From Pollutimonas nitritireducens (GTDB lineage: Bacteria; Pseudomonadota; Gammaproteobacteria; Burkholderiales; Burkholderiaceae_B): a stretch of DNA of 64,000 nt. A program made the translations under genes and the position numbers. The DNA lies in contig NZ_PDNV01000015.1 in the NCBI RefSeq assembly GCF_002849615.1, positions 1 through 64,000 on the forward strand, written 5' to 3'. This document shows positions 34,586 to 44,563 of the stretch, in pieces (position 1 is the stretch's first letter; each line of letters starts with the position of its first letter). The notes under the pieces were generated by a model that was not told where the DNA came from, ran no database searches, and saw only the letters and a program-made list of their open reading frames with translations.

Positions 34586-36181
34586 ATGACAACACTTGTT
34601 ACTCCCCCGCCGTCCAACAGGACGCAGCTTTTGGCCGCCTTGGCCAGCGTCGGCCAAGTCGACCTGGCAATCATCGGGGGCGGGGCTTCTGGCCTGGGCG
34701 TGGCGCTTGATGCCGCCTTGCGCGGTCTCTCAGTAGTCTTGTTGGAGTCCCATGACTTTGCCAAGGGTACATCGTCGCGCGCCACGAAACTGGTACATGG
34801 CGGGGTACGCTACCTGGCGCAAGGCAATATCGCGCTGGTGCGCGAAGCCCTGCATGAGCGAACCACCCTGTTGCACAACGCGCCGCACCTGGCGCGTCCG
34901 CTGCCTTTCGTCATGCCCAGCTACAAGTGCTGGGAAACGCCGTTCTATGGGGTGGGCCTGAAGATGTACGATGCCCTCGCGGGCAAGGCTGGCTTGGGCT
35001 CCACGCAGTTTCTCAGTGCCAGTCAGGCGGGCCAGTGCCTGCCCGGTGTCAAGACCCAGGGCCTCAAAGGAGGCGTGAAGTATTGGGATGGTCAATTCGA
35101 CGACGCGCGCCTGGCCGTGACGCTGGCGCGAACGGCTGCCTCGCAGGGAGCCTTATTGCTGAATTACTGTCCTGTCACCGGGCTCGTTCATCAAGACGGC
35201 AAGGTGGCGGGGGTGGAGTGCGAAGACGCCGAAACCGGCACGCCCTACACGGTGCTGGCCAAATGCGTCGTCAATGCTACCGGTGTGTGGGTCGACCAGA
35301 TACGCCAGAAAGATGGTGCCGCCATCGGCCGCGACACGCAGGCCATGGTCTCGCCCAGCCAGGGTGTGCATCTTGTTGTCGACAAAGAGTTCCTCCCAGG
35401 CGATCACGCCTTGCTGGTTCCCAAGACCCAGGACGGACGCGTATTGTTTGCAGTTCCATGGCTGGGGAAGGTCATCCTGGGCACCACCGATACGCCTCGC
35501 CAGGATCTGTCGCGCGAGCCGGATGCCTTTGCAGAGGAAGTCGCCTTCATTCTGGGCGAGGCCGGCAAATACTTGGACCGCGCACCACAACGCAGCGACG
35601 TTAGAAGCATATGGGTAGGATTGCGACCGCTCGTGCGACCGCCGGAAAACGAAGGAGGCGCCACCAAGAAGATCAGCCGCGAACATATCGTGCTGGTCAG
35701 TCCGAGCGGGCTGGTAACTGTTACTGGCGGGAAATGGACGACGTATCGCGCGATGGCCGAGGACGTCCTGGAAAAATGTGTCCAGAATGGATTGTTGCCT
35801 CGCCTGCCGCCGTCCGAGACCAGCGATTTCCTACTGCTGGGCGCACAAGAAAACGGGCAGGCCCGTACGTCAATGGCAACGGTACCCGGGCTGGATGCCT
35901 ATGGTAGCGAAGCGAAGTGCGTGCTGACCTTGCCCGGAAACGAAACGCTGCTCGCTCCGGGGCTGAGCGTTGCTATGCTGCGCTTTGCCGCACGCTACGA
36001 ATACGCCCGCACAGTCGAAGATTTCCTGGCCCGACGCTCGCGTATATTGTTCCTGGATGCCAGATTGGCGGCCAGCCTTGCGCCGGCGGTGGCGGCGCTG
36101 ATGCAAGAGGAAACTGGGGTGGATCCGCAACTGGATGCTTTCCTGCGGCTTACGAAGCAGTATCTGCGTTTGCCTTCCTGA
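34586..36181 (+). CDS. glpD: Aerobic glycerol-3-phosphate dehydrogenase
   Basis: A 531-residue FAD-dependent, quinone-reducing enzyme that oxidises sn-glycerol 3-phosphate to dihydroxyacetone phosphate at the inner membrane. The FAD-binding motif is LAIIGGGASGLGVALDAA (about 27-44), and the family signature SSRATKLVHGGVRYL follows. Other conserved pieces are GTTDTPR and the G3P-binding VTGGKWTTYRAMAED. ATG 34586 lacks a good ribosome-binding site, but longer starts add residues without similarity. It closes the glp operon and feeds carbon from GlpK into glycolysis. Confidence 0.96.
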   Translation: MTTLVTPPPSNRTQLLAALASVGQVDLAIIGGGASGLGVALDAALRGLSVVLLESHDFAKGTSSRATKLVHGGVRYLAQGNIALVREALHERTTLLHNAPHLARPLPFVMPSYKCWETPFYGVGLKMYDALAGKAGLGSTQFLSASQAGQCLPGVKTQGLKGGVKYWDGQFDDARLAVTLARTAASQGALLLNYCPVTGLVHQDGKVAGVECEDAETGTPYTVLAKCVVNATGVWVDQIRQKDGAAIGRDTQAMVSPSQGVHLVVDKEFLPGDHALLVPKTQDGRVLFAVPWLGKVILGTTDTPRQDLSREPDAFAEEVAFILGEAGKYLDRAPQRSDVRSIWVGLRPLVRPPENEGGATKKISREHIVLVSPSGLVTVTGGKWTTYRAMAEDVLEKCVQNGLLPRLPPSETSDFLLLGAQENGQARTSMATVPGLDAYGSEAKCVLTLPGNETLLAPGLSVAMLRFAARYEYARTVEDFLARRSRILFLDARLAASLAPAVAALMQEETGVDPQLDAFLRLTKQYLRLPS

Positions 36182-36207
36182 TACATCGGCGGCTGGACGC
36201 ACGCGGA

Positions 36208-36726
36208 CTAGCTATCGAACACGGTGCGGGCGGACTCGAAGCGTTTGGCGAAATAAGGATTGCCCAGCGAATCGATACGCACCCGACCGCCCGAAGACGG
36301 GGCGTTGATGAAGTTGCCGTCTCCCAGATAGATACCCATATGTGAGAAAGGCCGATTCAGCGTGTTGAAGAACACGAAGTCTCCGGCTTTGAGTTTTCTT
36401 CTGGCTATTGGGCGGCTCAGGCTGGCAATTGCGGCGGTGTTGTGCGGGAGCGCCTGGCCGGCCGCATTGTTGAATACATAGGCGACCAGGCCGCTGCAGT
36501 CGAATCCGTTGATGGGTGCCGAGCCACCGTACTTATAGTGCGACTCCAGCAAGGCTAATGCTGTCATCACTACTTCGTTGCGATGCTCCGCGTCAACGAC
36601 GACGGGTGGACGTGACGGGCGCTGACCCTGCTGTCCGCCTGAGCCGGCGCAGCCGCCCAGCACCAGTAACACGGTTACTGTCGCGATCAGTCGCAGTGGA
36701 AAGGAGATACGCAAGGCTATCGTCAT
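36208..36726 (-). CDS. NlpC/P60 (C40) lipoprotein peptidase
   Basis: A 172-residue lipoprotein. The signal peptide ends in the lipobox LGGC (Cys about 26), a Pro/Gln-rich linker follows, and the C40 cysteine peptidase domain spans about 50-170. The catalytic Cys lies in NGFDCSGL (about 77) and the His in FSHMGIYLGD (about 131). Such enzymes cut peptide crosslinks of peptidoglycan (Spr/MepS class) from the outer-membrane inner face. ATG 36726 is preferred because upstream starts would push the signal peptide inside. It converges on glpD with a 26-bp gap. Confidence 0.9.
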   Translation of the reverse strand: MTIALRISFPLRLIATVTVLLVLGGCAGSGGQQGQRPSRPPVVVDAEHRNEVVMTALALLESHYKYGGSAPINGFDCSGLVAYVFNNAAGQALPHNTAAIASLSRPIARRKLKAGDFVFFNTLNRPFSHMGIYLGDGNFINAPSSGGRVRIDSLGNPYFAKRFESARTVFDS

Positions 36727-36980
36727 CGTCGTATTATTCTCGCAAAACAGCCTGCATACAATGTAGTACTCGGGTTGGAGCGATACGGTTGTATCTTTAA
36801 GACACAATTAGGTAAGCAAATATGGAAACTGCGACTAAAATTTGTAAAGTTTGACGTGCACAATGTAAATAGTTGTCGATTTTTGATACTATTTGCTTGC
36901 GGCTTTATTCATAAATCGCATGAAAAAGTTAGTAAGCCACCGTTTTGGAAAAACAAGCGGTCACATCCTAGGAGTTGGGC
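36727..36980. promoter_or_regulatory. AT-rich region upstream of flhD
   Basis: A 254-bp, strongly AT-rich stretch between the divergent peptidase and flhD genes; it must hold the control region of the flagellar master operon. TTGACG (about 36853) and TTGATACTAT (about 36882) are the best promoter-like strings, but their spacing is poor, so no promoter is assigned. Such AT-rich DNA upstream of flhDC is often bound by H-NS-type and other regulators. Confidence 0.4.
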
Positions 36981-37304
36981 ATGTCCATGTCGGAAAATTC
37001 ATCGTTGCGTGATATTCACGAAGTTAATCTGTCGTATCTGATGTTGGCGCAACGACTTCTGCGGGAAAACTTCTCCGCCGGTATGTTTCGTCTTGGTTTC
37101 AACGCCGATGTGGCCGATATCGTACTTCGTTTGTCTCCGGCCCAGCTCGTAAAGCTGGCCGGCTCCAGTTCATTGATATGCGGGTTCCGCCTTAACGATT
37201 ACGACCTTCTGTCTTCATTGACGCAGGATGTGCTCGGGGGCGTATTGCAGCAGGCGCATTCCACCATATTGCTGGCCCAGCGTGCTGCCACACAGCCCGC
37301 TTAA
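36981..37304 (+). CDS. flhD: FlhD, flagellar master regulator subunit
   Basis: A 107-residue all-helical protein with the FlhD pattern [19 protein letters not shown], then [24 protein letters not shown] and a conserved Cys in LICGFR (about 67) that forms the inter-subunit disulfide in E. coli FlhD. AGGAG six bases upstream fixes ATG 36981. FlhD with FlhC forms the FlhD4C2 activator of early flagellar genes together with sigma-70. Confidence 0.94.
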   Translation: MSMSENSSLRDIHEVNLSYLMLAQRLLRENFSAGMFRLGFNADVADIVLRLSPAQLVKLAGSSSLICGFRLNDYDLLSSLTQDVLGGVLQQAHSTILLAQRAATQPA

Positions 37305-37327
37305 TCATTCGATCAGAAGACATACTC

Positions 37328-37999
37328 ATGGCAAGCAAAAGTGTCGCCAAGGAAGCCAGCGAAATATTTTTGGCTTCGGAAATGATCAAGCTGGGTGCGC
37401 GCCTGCAGGTACTGCAGGCTGAAACCAGCCTCAGCTACGATCGCCTCGCACGTTTGTATCGGGAAGTGAAAGGCTGCTCGCCACCGAAAGGCATGTTGCC
37501 ATTTTCGGTTGACTGGTTCATGACCTGGCTGCCCAATATCCATTCAAGTGTGTTTCATAGCATCTATCAGTTTATGGATACCCGCAGTCCAGCCAAGAAG
37601 TCGCAGGCCCTGGTCGAGGCATATCGTCTCTATCTGGAGCAGGCCTCAACCGGCAGAGCGGACGAGCCATTTGGCGAGCCTGTGCTGAGTTTCACGCGCG
37701 CATGGATGCTCGTTCGATTCTTTGACAGCAGCATGTTGCAGCTTTCGTATTGCGAACGATGCAAAGGCGGTTTCGTCGCCCATGCGCATGACCCTCAGAA
37801 GGGTTTTATTTGCGCGATCTGCCGTCCACCACCACGGGCGGGCAAAACCCGCGCGCATGCCGCCGCTTGCAAAAAGGCAGTTGCCTCCGCCAGTCCGCTT
37901 ATCGACATAGAAGTCGTGGCCCAACTCGTCGCTGGAAAATCTCGCCGTCCGGCCAAAGTTACAGCCGTGCACGCTATGGCGGTTCCCAGTCTGGCTTAG
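37328..37999 (+). CDS. flhC: FlhC, flagellar master regulator subunit
   Basis: A 223-residue partner of FlhD, with the four zinc-ligand cysteines of the family: CERC (142, 145) and CAIC (162, 165). FlhC provides most of the DNA contact in FlhD4C2. The C-terminal tail after residue 170 (Ala/Lys/Arg-rich) is about 30 residues longer than in E. coli. It starts 23 bp after flhD and is followed by an intrinsic terminator. Confidence 0.94.
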   Translation: MASKSVAKEASEIFLASEMIKLGARLQVLQAETSLSYDRLARLYREVKGCSPPKGMLPFSVDWFMTWLPNIHSSVFHSIYQFMDTRSPAKKSQALVEAYRLYLEQASTGRADEPFGEPVLSFTRAWMLVRFFDSSMLQLSYCERCKGGFVAHAHDPQKGFICAICRPPPRAGKTRAHAAACKKAVASASPLIDIEVVAQLVAGKSRRPAKVTAVHAMAVPSLA

Positions 38000-38031
38000 C
38001 CCGCAACAGGGCCTTCTTTACCAATTTTCTG

Positions 38032-38060
38032 CCGCCTTGGAAATTTTCCGGGCGGTTTTT
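38032..38060 (+). terminator. Intrinsic terminator after flhDC
   Basis: CCGCC ... GGCGG outer stem with an inner GGAAA/TTTCC pairing (38032-38055), followed by TTTTT. It separates the flhDC transcript from the motAB-che operon. Confidence 0.75.
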
Positions 38061-38163
38061 CGTAGCAGAGCCGGGATTTGGGCTTGAAAACACCCTTTGA
38101 AGGGCGCTTTTGGTAAGCAAAAAGAACGGATCATATGCATATGTGTTTATCTAGGGCGTATCC

Positions 38164-39036
38164 GTGTTTATTCTGCTAGGGTTTGTAATTGTCTTTGTCT
38201 CGGTATTCGGTAGTTTCGTTGCCCTGGGCGGACATCTGGGTGCGCTGTATCAACCCTTCGAGTTCGTATTGATAGGAGGCGCCGCACTGGGTGCCTATAT
38301 AGCGTCCAACAGCGGCAAGTCGATGAAGATGCTGTTCTCGGCCTTGCCCCAGATTGTCAGGAAGAATCCCTACAGCAAGGAACTGTACATGGAGCTCATG
38401 GCCCTTATGTACGTGCTCCTGAACAAGGCGCGTCGTGACGGCCTGATGTCCATCGAATCCGATATCGAAGAGCCTGAAACCAGCCCGCTTTTTACCGAGT
38501 ATCCCGCTGTGTTGAACGATCCCGCCCTCATGGAGTTCATCACTGACTACCTGCGTCTGATGATCAGCGGCAACATGAGCGTGCATGAAATCGAAGCGTT
38601 GATGGACCAGGAAATAGAAGCACACCACAACGAGAAAAATGTGCCCGCCGTGGGATTACGGGCGGTGGCGGATGCTCTTCCCGCGTTTGGTATTGTGGCA
38701 GCTGTGCTGGGAGTCATCAAAGCCCTGGCGTCGGTCGATCAGCCTCCGGCCATTCTGGCCGACCTTATCTCCAAGGCCATGGTCGGGACCTTCCTGGGTA
38801 TTTTGCTGGCCTATGGTTTTGTCGCACCGATCGCTGCGTCAATCGAGCGTCGTTCGGTTGCCTCGGAAAAAGTCTTGGAATGCATCAAGGTCACGCTATT
38901 GGCCAGCATGAATGGCTACCCGCCTCAGTTGGCAGTGGAATTCGGCCGCAAAGTGTTGTATTCCTACTTGCGCCCCTCATTCATGGAACTTGAAGAGCAC
39001 GTGCGTCAAACCCGCGCTCCCGGCAAGAAAGCGTAG
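38164..39036 (+). CDS. motA: MotA, flagellar stator subunit
   Basis: A 290-residue protein with four helices: two near the N-terminus (1-20 and about 30-50) and two around residues 165-225. The cytoplasmic loop (about 55-160) holds the charged residues that contact FliG. With MotB it conducts protons to power rotation. The start is GTG at 38164, which begins directly with the first helix (MFILLGFVIVF), as in relatives. No sigma-28-type promoter is recognisable in the 100 bp upstream. Confidence 0.95.
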   Translation: MFILLGFVIVFVSVFGSFVALGGHLGALYQPFEFVLIGGAALGAYIASNSGKSMKMLFSALPQIVRKNPYSKELYMELMALMYVLLNKARRDGLMSIESDIEEPETSPLFTEYPAVLNDPALMEFITDYLRLMISGNMSVHEIEALMDQEIEAHHNEKNVPAVGLRAVADALPAFGIVAAVLGVIKALASVDQPPAILADLISKAMVGTFLGILLAYGFVAPIAASIERRSVASEKVLECIKVTLLASMNGYPPQLAVEFGRKVLYSYLRPSFMELEEHVRQTRAPGKKA

Positions 39037-39047
39037 CGGGCGGATCT

Positions 39048-39980
39048 ATGAACAAATCCGAACCCCGGATCGTAATCCGTCGCGCCAAGCGACGGCATGA
39101 AGCCCCGCACGGCGGCAGCTGGAAAATTGCCTACGCCGACTTCATGACGGCCATGATGGCGTTTTTCCTGGTGATGTGGCTGGTATCGCTGGTCCCGCAG
39201 AAAGACCTCCAGGAAATGGCAGAGTATTTTCGCATGCCCCTGATGGAAGCCATCACAGGCGGTAAAAGAAACGATACCGGAAGCACAGTCATACCGGGCG
39301 GATCACCCAGTCCCATACCGAATGTGAACCCTATCTCGTCGCGAGGCGACACGCGTACCGAAGGCGACATTCGCGATACACGGCGGCTGGAGGATTTGAA
39401 AGCCGAGATCGAGAGACTGATCCAGACTGACCCGGTGTTGCTCGCGTTTCGCCCACAGTTGCTCCTTGATATGACGCCCGACGGACTCCGGATACAGATC
39501 ATCGACAAAGACAATCGTCCAATGTTCGCCACCGGCAGCGCCATCATGCAGTCCTACATGCGCAACATTCTGCGCGAGTTGGGCCCCCTGTTGAACGATT
39601 TGCCCAATAGCGTAAGTGTGGCCGGCCACACCGACTCCATGCAATATGCAGCGGGCGAGCGCTACTACAGTAACTGGGAACTGTCTGCCGACCGGGCCAA
39701 CGCGGCGCGCAAGGAACTCGTTATAGGCGGCATGGCGGAAACCAAGGTAAAGCGGGTTCTGGGCATGTCGTCCTCGGTAAGCCTCATTAAAGATAATCCC
39801 TTGGCTGCCGTTAATCGGCGTATCAGTGTCGTTGTGCTCAACAAGCAGGCAGAACGGCGCATCGACGAGCAAAATGCATCCGGAACGACGGCATACAACC
39901 TCAAGGAAATCATGGAGCCGGCCGCGAGCGTCAACGTTCCTGACATGCCCACGCTACCGGCCACGCCTTTGCGACCGTAA
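39048..39980 (+). CDS. motB: MotB, flagellar stator subunit
   Basis: A 310-residue protein. A basic N-terminus is followed by one helix whose start YADFMTAMMAFFLVMWL carries the proton-binding Asp (residue 31). A plug-like segment follows, then an OmpA-like peptidoglycan-binding domain (about 150-270) with VAGHTDSMQ and ELSADRANAARKEL. It anchors the stator to the cell wall. It lies 11 bp after motA. Confidence 0.95.
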   Translation: MNKSEPRIVIRRAKRRHEAPHGGSWKIAYADFMTAMMAFFLVMWLVSLVPQKDLQEMAEYFRMPLMEAITGGKRNDTGSTVIPGGSPSPIPNVNPISSRGDTRTEGDIRDTRRLEDLKAEIERLIQTDPVLLAFRPQLLLDMTPDGLRIQIIDKDNRPMFATGSAIMQSYMRNILRELGPLLNDLPNSVSVAGHTDSMQYAAGERYYSNWELSADRANAARKELVIGGMAETKVKRVLGMSSSVSLIKDNPLAAVNRRISVVVLNKQAERRIDEQNASGTTAYNLKEIMEPAASVNVPDMPTLPATPLRP

Positions 39981-40124
39981 ATCCAACGAACGCGTGCGGG
40001 CATTTGTCCGTGCGCGGTCACCTGCTTGCGCAATGTACCGCGCGGGTCGAGACGGCCTTAACAATGAATCAGTTCCGAAAGCGATTATCCAGATGACAAA
40101 GCTCTACAGTAAAAGGAAGCGATC

Positions 40125-42239
40125 ATGAGTACCGGCGTTGACCTGAGTCAGTTTTTCGAGACATTTTTTGATGAAGCTGACGAGTTATTGGCCGACATGG
40201 AGCGATTGCTGCTCGGTCTCGATCTTGCGAACCCGGATAACGACGAGCTCAATGCCATTTTCCGGGCTGCTCACTCCATTAAAGGTGGAGCCGGCACCTT
40301 TGGCTGTTTTGGACAATTGGCCGATACTACCCACCTTCTTGAAAACCTGCTTGATCTGATCCGTCGGGGCGAGATGCCCCTGCGTAAAGATATGATCGAT
40401 CTCTTCCTGGAAACCAAAGATGTGCTGACAGCGCAAGTGGCGGCTTATCGCAATTCAAATGAACCTGATTCGGAAGCTTACGAGCGTATTTGCGCACAGC
40501 TTCGACAATTGGCTCAGGAGCAGAACGGGGCACCGGCCGCTGCGCCTGAGTCTGCTGTTCTCCAACCGGTAGCGGCGGCGCCTGTCGTTGCGCCACCATC
40601 TTCTCCAGCCGGTGCGCCGGCTGCCAGTACGGCTGGCCTGCCCTTGCACATCCGCGTGAACAGTCTGGACGCGAAAGACGCCGCGGCGTTGGCCGACGAG
40701 ATGGCCTTGCTGGGCGATGTGCTGCACCAGGAACGTACCGCCAAGTCTCTGTCCATATGGCTGAATACCACGGCCTCGGCCAGCGACCTCGAAGCGGTGT
40801 GTTGCTTCATCGTCAATGCCGATCAAGTCGAGATCACGCGCGAGGCATTGCCTGCAACGGCTGGCGCCACGCTGTTGGCAGCCATCGACACGGCGGCCGG
40901 CGCTCCGGCGGCCGTTGGAATGGCCGCAACTTCCCTATCTGAAGCCGCGTCGCCGGCATCGGCAGCCGAGCCTCCGCCACCTGCTGCTATACCCGCCACG
41001 GTCGCGTCGGCCGCGGCCAGTCCTGCCGCGAAGACAGAAGGCAAGGCGCCAGCGGCGGCCTCCAACAGCAGCACGATTCGGGTGGGTGTCGAGAAAGTCG
41101 ACCAGATCATCAACCTGGTGGGCGAACTCGTCATCACCCAGGCCATGCTGGTCCAGACGGCTTCGACGTTGGATCCGGTACTGCACGATCGCCTCCTCAA
41201 TGGCATTGAACAGCTCGACCGCAACGCGCGCGACCTGCAAGAGGCTGTCATGTCCATACGCATGATGCCCATGGATTACGTGTTCAGCCGTTTCCCGCGC
41301 GTTGTACGCGAAAGCGCCAGCAAGATGGGCAAGCAGATCAAGCTGACCACGCAAGGCCAGGCCACCGAGCTCGACAAGAGCCTGATCGAGCGCATTATCG
41401 ATCCACTCACCCATTTGGTGCGCAACAGTATCGACCACGGCATTGAATCGCCGGAGAAACGCGTTGAAGCCGGCAAAAGTCCGGAGGGCAATCTGTTGTT
41501 GTCCGCGCAGCACCACGGCGGGCAGATCGTCATCGAGGTCGCCGACGACGGCGCGGGTCTCAGCCGCGAGCGCATACTCAAGAAAGCCATGGCACAAGGC
41601 ATGGCGGTCAGCGAGAACACCCCCGATGAAGAATTGTGGCAGCTTATTTTTGCGCCGGGGTTCTCCACAGCCGAAAAGGTTACCGATATCTCAGGTCGCG
41701 GCGTGGGAATGGATGTAGTGCGACGCAATATCCAGGCCATGGGCGGGCATATTCAGTTGTCATCGCGCCTGGGCCAGGGTACCTCCACCCGTATTGTCCT
41801 GCCGCTTACGCTGGCCATACTTGACGGCATGTCGGTGCGCGTGGGGGAAGAAACCTTCATCTTGCCGCTCAGCCATGTCACCGAGTCCATGCAGCCCAGC
41901 CCGGACCAGATCCGTTCCATTTCCGATACCGAACATGTATTGCAGGTTCGGGGTGAATACCTTCCCATCGTGGCTTTGCATAATGTGTTTGCGGTGGATG
42001 GCGCGGAAACTGACATCACAAAATCGATTGCTGTCGTCCTGCAGGCGCAGGACGTCCGCTTTGCCTTGCTCGTCGACCATCTTATTGGGCAGCACCAGGT
42101 CGTGGTAAAGAACCTTGAGTCCAATTATCGAAAGATACCGGGCGTTTCGGCAGCCACCATATTGGGCGATGGCAGTGTCGCTTTGATTGTCGACGTGTTT
42201 GCCCTGATGCGCTTCACACGCGACAAAACAACGATCTAA
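40125..42239 (+). CDS. cheA: CheA, chemotaxis histidine kinase
   Basis: A 704-residue kinase. The Hpt domain (1-110) has the phosphorylated His50 in FRAAHSIKGG. An Ala/Pro-rich linker precedes a P2-like domain (about 165-245), and a second Ala/Pro linker (250-310) follows. Dimerisation helices come next, then the ATP-binding domain (N box VRNSIDHGIE, G1 DDGAG, G2 SGRGVGMDVV) and a C-terminal CheW-like domain. It phosphorylates CheY and CheB on signals from receptors. AAGGAAG lies upstream of the ATG; the 144 bp after motB contain no promoter that I can assign. Confidence 0.96.
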   Translation: MSTGVDLSQFFETFFDEADELLADMERLLLGLDLANPDNDELNAIFRAAHSIKGGAGTFGCFGQLADTTHLLENLLDLIRRGEMPLRKDMIDLFLETKDVLTAQVAAYRNSNEPDSEAYERICAQLRQLAQEQNGAPAAAPESAVLQPVAAAPVVAPPSSPAGAPAASTAGLPLHIRVNSLDAKDAAALADEMALLGDVLHQERTAKSLSIWLNTTASASDLEAVCCFIVNADQVEITREALPATAGATLLAAIDTAAGAPAAVGMAATSLSEAASPASAAEPPPPAAIPATVASAAASPAAKTEGKAPAAASNSSTIRVGVEKVDQIINLVGELVITQAMLVQTASTLDPVLHDRLLNGIEQLDRNARDLQEAVMSIRMMPMDYVFSRFPRVVRESASKMGKQIKLTTQGQATELDKSLIERIIDPLTHLVRNSIDHGIESPEKRVEAGKSPEGNLLLSAQHHGGQIVIEVADDGAGLSRERILKKAMAQGMAVSENTPDEELWQLIFAPGFSTAEKVTDISGRGVGMDVVRRNIQAMGGHIQLSSRLGQGTSTRIVLPLTLAILDGMSVRVGEETFILPLSHVTESMQPSPDQIRSISDTEHVLQVRGEYLPIVALHNVFAVDGAETDITKSIAVVLQAQDVRFALLVDHLIGQHQVVVKNLESNYRKIPGVSAATILGDGSVALIVDVFALMRFTRDKTTI

Positions 42240-42266
42240 CGCCTCTTTAAAGTTTCGGAGAAAACC

Positions 42267-42767
42267 ATGTTCAACAAATTCGAGTCCAACTCTACCCAGG
42301 TGGACACCACCGGCCAGGAGTTCCTGGTGTTTACATTGGCTGCGCAGGAATATGGTATCGACATCCTGAAAGTCCAGGAAATTCGCGGCTATGACGCACA
42401 GACAGTGACACGCATCGCCAATGTTCCATCGTTCGTCAAGGGCGTTACAAACTTGCGCGGCATCATCGTTCCCATCGTCGACATGCGTATCAAGTTCAAT
42501 CTTGAAACGGTCGAGTACAACCACCAGACCGTCGTGGTCATCCTGAACCTCAAGACCCGTGTCGTGGGCGTGGTGGTGGACGGCGTTTCCGACGTTCTTA
42601 TGCTGCAGCCCGGCCACATCAGTGCCGCGCCGCAGTTCGGTACCGCCTTTTCCACTGAGTATCTGACCGGTATCGGCACCATAGGCGAGCGCATGCTCAT
42701 TCTGGTGGACATCGAGAAATTGATGACCAGCGAAGAAATGGCACTCGTCGAAAGCGCGGCAGTCTGA
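42267..42767 (+). CDS. cheW: CheW, receptor-kinase coupling protein
   Basis: A 166-residue single CheW domain (about 15-155): [25 protein letters not shown], then [19 protein letters not shown] and a C-terminal [13 protein letters not shown]. It links CheA to receptors in the membrane array. It lies 27 bp after cheA in the same operon. Confidence 0.97.
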   Translation: MFNKFESNSTQVDTTGQEFLVFTLAAQEYGIDILKVQEIRGYDAQTVTRIANVPSFVKGVTNLRGIIVPIVDMRIKFNLETVEYNHQTVVVILNLKTRVVGVVVDGVSDVLMLQPGHISAAPQFGTAFSTEYLTGIGTIGERMLILVDIEKLMTSEEMALVESAAV

Positions 42768-42822
42768 TTCAGCTCGGGCAAGGTTTGCATTTGCTGATAA
42801 ATAGAAAAAAGGGCATTGTGGT

Positions 42823-44559
42823 ATGCGAAAGTTTTCGCTGTTCTCCAATTTGAAGATTCGAACCAGTTTGATCCTGGTCCTGGCCTTCTTTCTTCTAATG
42901 CTTGTCGCGGGCGCCGCATTGGGCGTGCTGTCCCTGCGCGCCGGTAATATGTCGTTGCACAATATCGTTCAGAATCAACGCCTCGGGTCTGCCTTGTACG
43001 AGTCCATCGACGGATACAAGAATGTACAGACCGGGCTGGGCCGTACCGTCGCAAGCTTCATCGTCAACAGCGATCAACAGGCCAATGCCATTGCCGCCGA
43101 GTGGGGGGGCGCAAAAAATACCGACGCCGCCGCGCTGAGCGACGAAACCAACGCCTTGCTGGCATCGGCACGAAGCGAATTCAACCAGTCCCAGGCCCGC
43201 TTTTCCGGTTTTGTCGAGCTCATCAAAGGCGTGCCCGATCCGGAAAGCAGCTATGCACGGGTGGTCGAAGGCTACACCACGCTGATGAGCGGTGGCGTCG
43301 AACCCTTGTTCGACATGCTGGCCTCGGGCAAGGTGAAGGAATACCATACCTTCCTGGGCGGGACGACGCTGTTTTTGGAGCAAGATCTCTACAGTTCCTT
43401 GAGCAGCCTCCAGAACTACCAGCAACGCCTTATCGACCAAGCCTATCAACGTGAAGACCGGCAGTATCAATTGGTCATTCAACTGGTATCGGTGGCCATG
43501 CTGGTCTGCCTCGCCATTGCCCTGGTTACCTATGCCTTTCTGAATCGCATGGTCTTGCGTCCCCTGCGCTCTGCAGGCACCCATTTCGACCGGATCGCCG
43601 GCGGAGACTTTACGCAGCGCGTCGATGTCGCGTCGCGCAACGAAATAGGGGTACTGTACGAAGCCATGCGCCGCATGCAGGATAGTCTTACCCGTACGGT
43701 CAGTGCGGTGCGTGAGGGGGTCGAGGAAATCACGCTGGGCTCGCGCGAGATCTTTATGGGCAACACCGACCTCAGCAGTCGCACCGAACAGCAGGCGGCT
43801 GCGCTGCAAGAAACGGCAGCCAGCATGGAACAGCTGGCCAGCACCGTACGCCAGAATACCGATAATGCAGAACAGGCCGACCAGTTGGCCAAGAATGCCT
43901 CGGAAGTCGCCGAACGCGGCGGCGTCGCAGTGGCCACTGTCGTTTCCACCATGGACGAAATATGCGTCAGCTCGGCCAAGATGGCTGAGATCGTCGGCGT
44001 TATCGATGGCATTGCATTCCAGACCAATATTCTTGCGCTGAATGCGGCGGTGGAAGCAGCCAGGGTAGGCGAGCAGGGTCGAGGCTTTGCCGTGGTGGCC
44101 AGCGAGGTGCGCTCGTTGGCGCAGCGCAGCGCTGGAGCCGCCAAGGAAATCAAGGAGCAAATCGAAGCATCGCTGATCAAGGTGCAAGCCGGATCAAAGC
44201 AGGCCAGCGTGGCCGGCGAAATCATGCAGGAAGTTGTGGGGTCCGTCCAGGGGGTCACGGCGATCATGGGCGAAATATCGGCGGCATCTCACGAGCAATC
44301 GGATGGCATCCAGCAAGTCAATAAGGCGGTGGCCGAAATGGACGCTGCCGTGCAGCAGAATGCAGCATTGGTCGAAGAGGCGGCTGCCGCTGCCGGCTCC
44401 CTTCAGGACCAGGCTTCTCGCCTGACCGAGGCAGTGGCCGTTTTCAAAATCAACACTAACGAAGTTATCGATGTGACGGCCAACCAGCTCAAGCATTCCA
44501 GGTCAGAACCCCAGTCCTCGGGCCTGACGCAATCTCTTGGAGCGCTCGCGCATTCCTGA
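42823..44559 (+). CDS. Methyl-accepting chemotaxis protein, Tar/Tsr type
   Basis: A 578-residue transmembrane receptor. TM1 (about 14-38), a four-helix-bundle type periplasmic domain (39-215), TM2 (about 218-242), HAMP (243-295) and the cytoplasmic signalling domain follow in order, with the hairpin tip [25 protein letters not shown] region near residues 395-425. The tail after residue 540 lacks an NWETF-type CheR/CheB docking pentapeptide. The ligand cannot be predicted. It sits between cheW and cheR, as in Bordetella relatives. Confidence 0.94.
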   Translation: MRKFSLFSNLKIRTSLILVLAFFLLMLVAGAALGVLSLRAGNMSLHNIVQNQRLGSALYESIDGYKNVQTGLGRTVASFIVNSDQQANAIAAEWGGAKNTDAAALSDETNALLASARSEFNQSQARFSGFVELIKGVPDPESSYARVVEGYTTLMSGGVEPLFDMLASGKVKEYHTFLGGTTLFLEQDLYSSLSSLQNYQQRLIDQAYQREDRQYQLVIQLVSVAMLVCLAIALVTYAFLNRMVLRPLRSAGTHFDRIAGGDFTQRVDVASRNEIGVLYEAMRRMQDSLTRTVSAVREGVEEITLGSREIFMGNTDLSSRTEQQAAALQETAASMEQLASTVRQNTDNAEQADQLAKNASEVAERGGVAVATVVSTMDEICVSSAKMAEIVGVIDGIAFQTNILALNAAVEAARVGEQGRGFAVVASEVRSLAQRSAGAAKEIKEQIEASLIKVQAGSKQASVAGEIMQEVVGSVQGVTAIMGEISAASHEQSDGIQQVNKAVAEMDAAVQQNAALVEEAAAAAGSLQDQASRLTEAVAVFKINTNEVIDVTANQLKHSRSEPQSSGLTQSLGALAHS

Positions 44560-44563
44560 AAGC

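Noticed and set aside
42785-42800. GCTGATAA before the MCP gene as a sigma-28 -10 element
   Set aside because: No TAAA-like -35 element at the required 11-bp spacing.
42895-44187. Open frame of 430 codons opposite the MCP gene, and a similar 400-codon one opposite cheA/cheW (41760-42962)
   Set aside because: Both mirror strongly coding plus-strand genes; composition typical of reverse-frame shadows.
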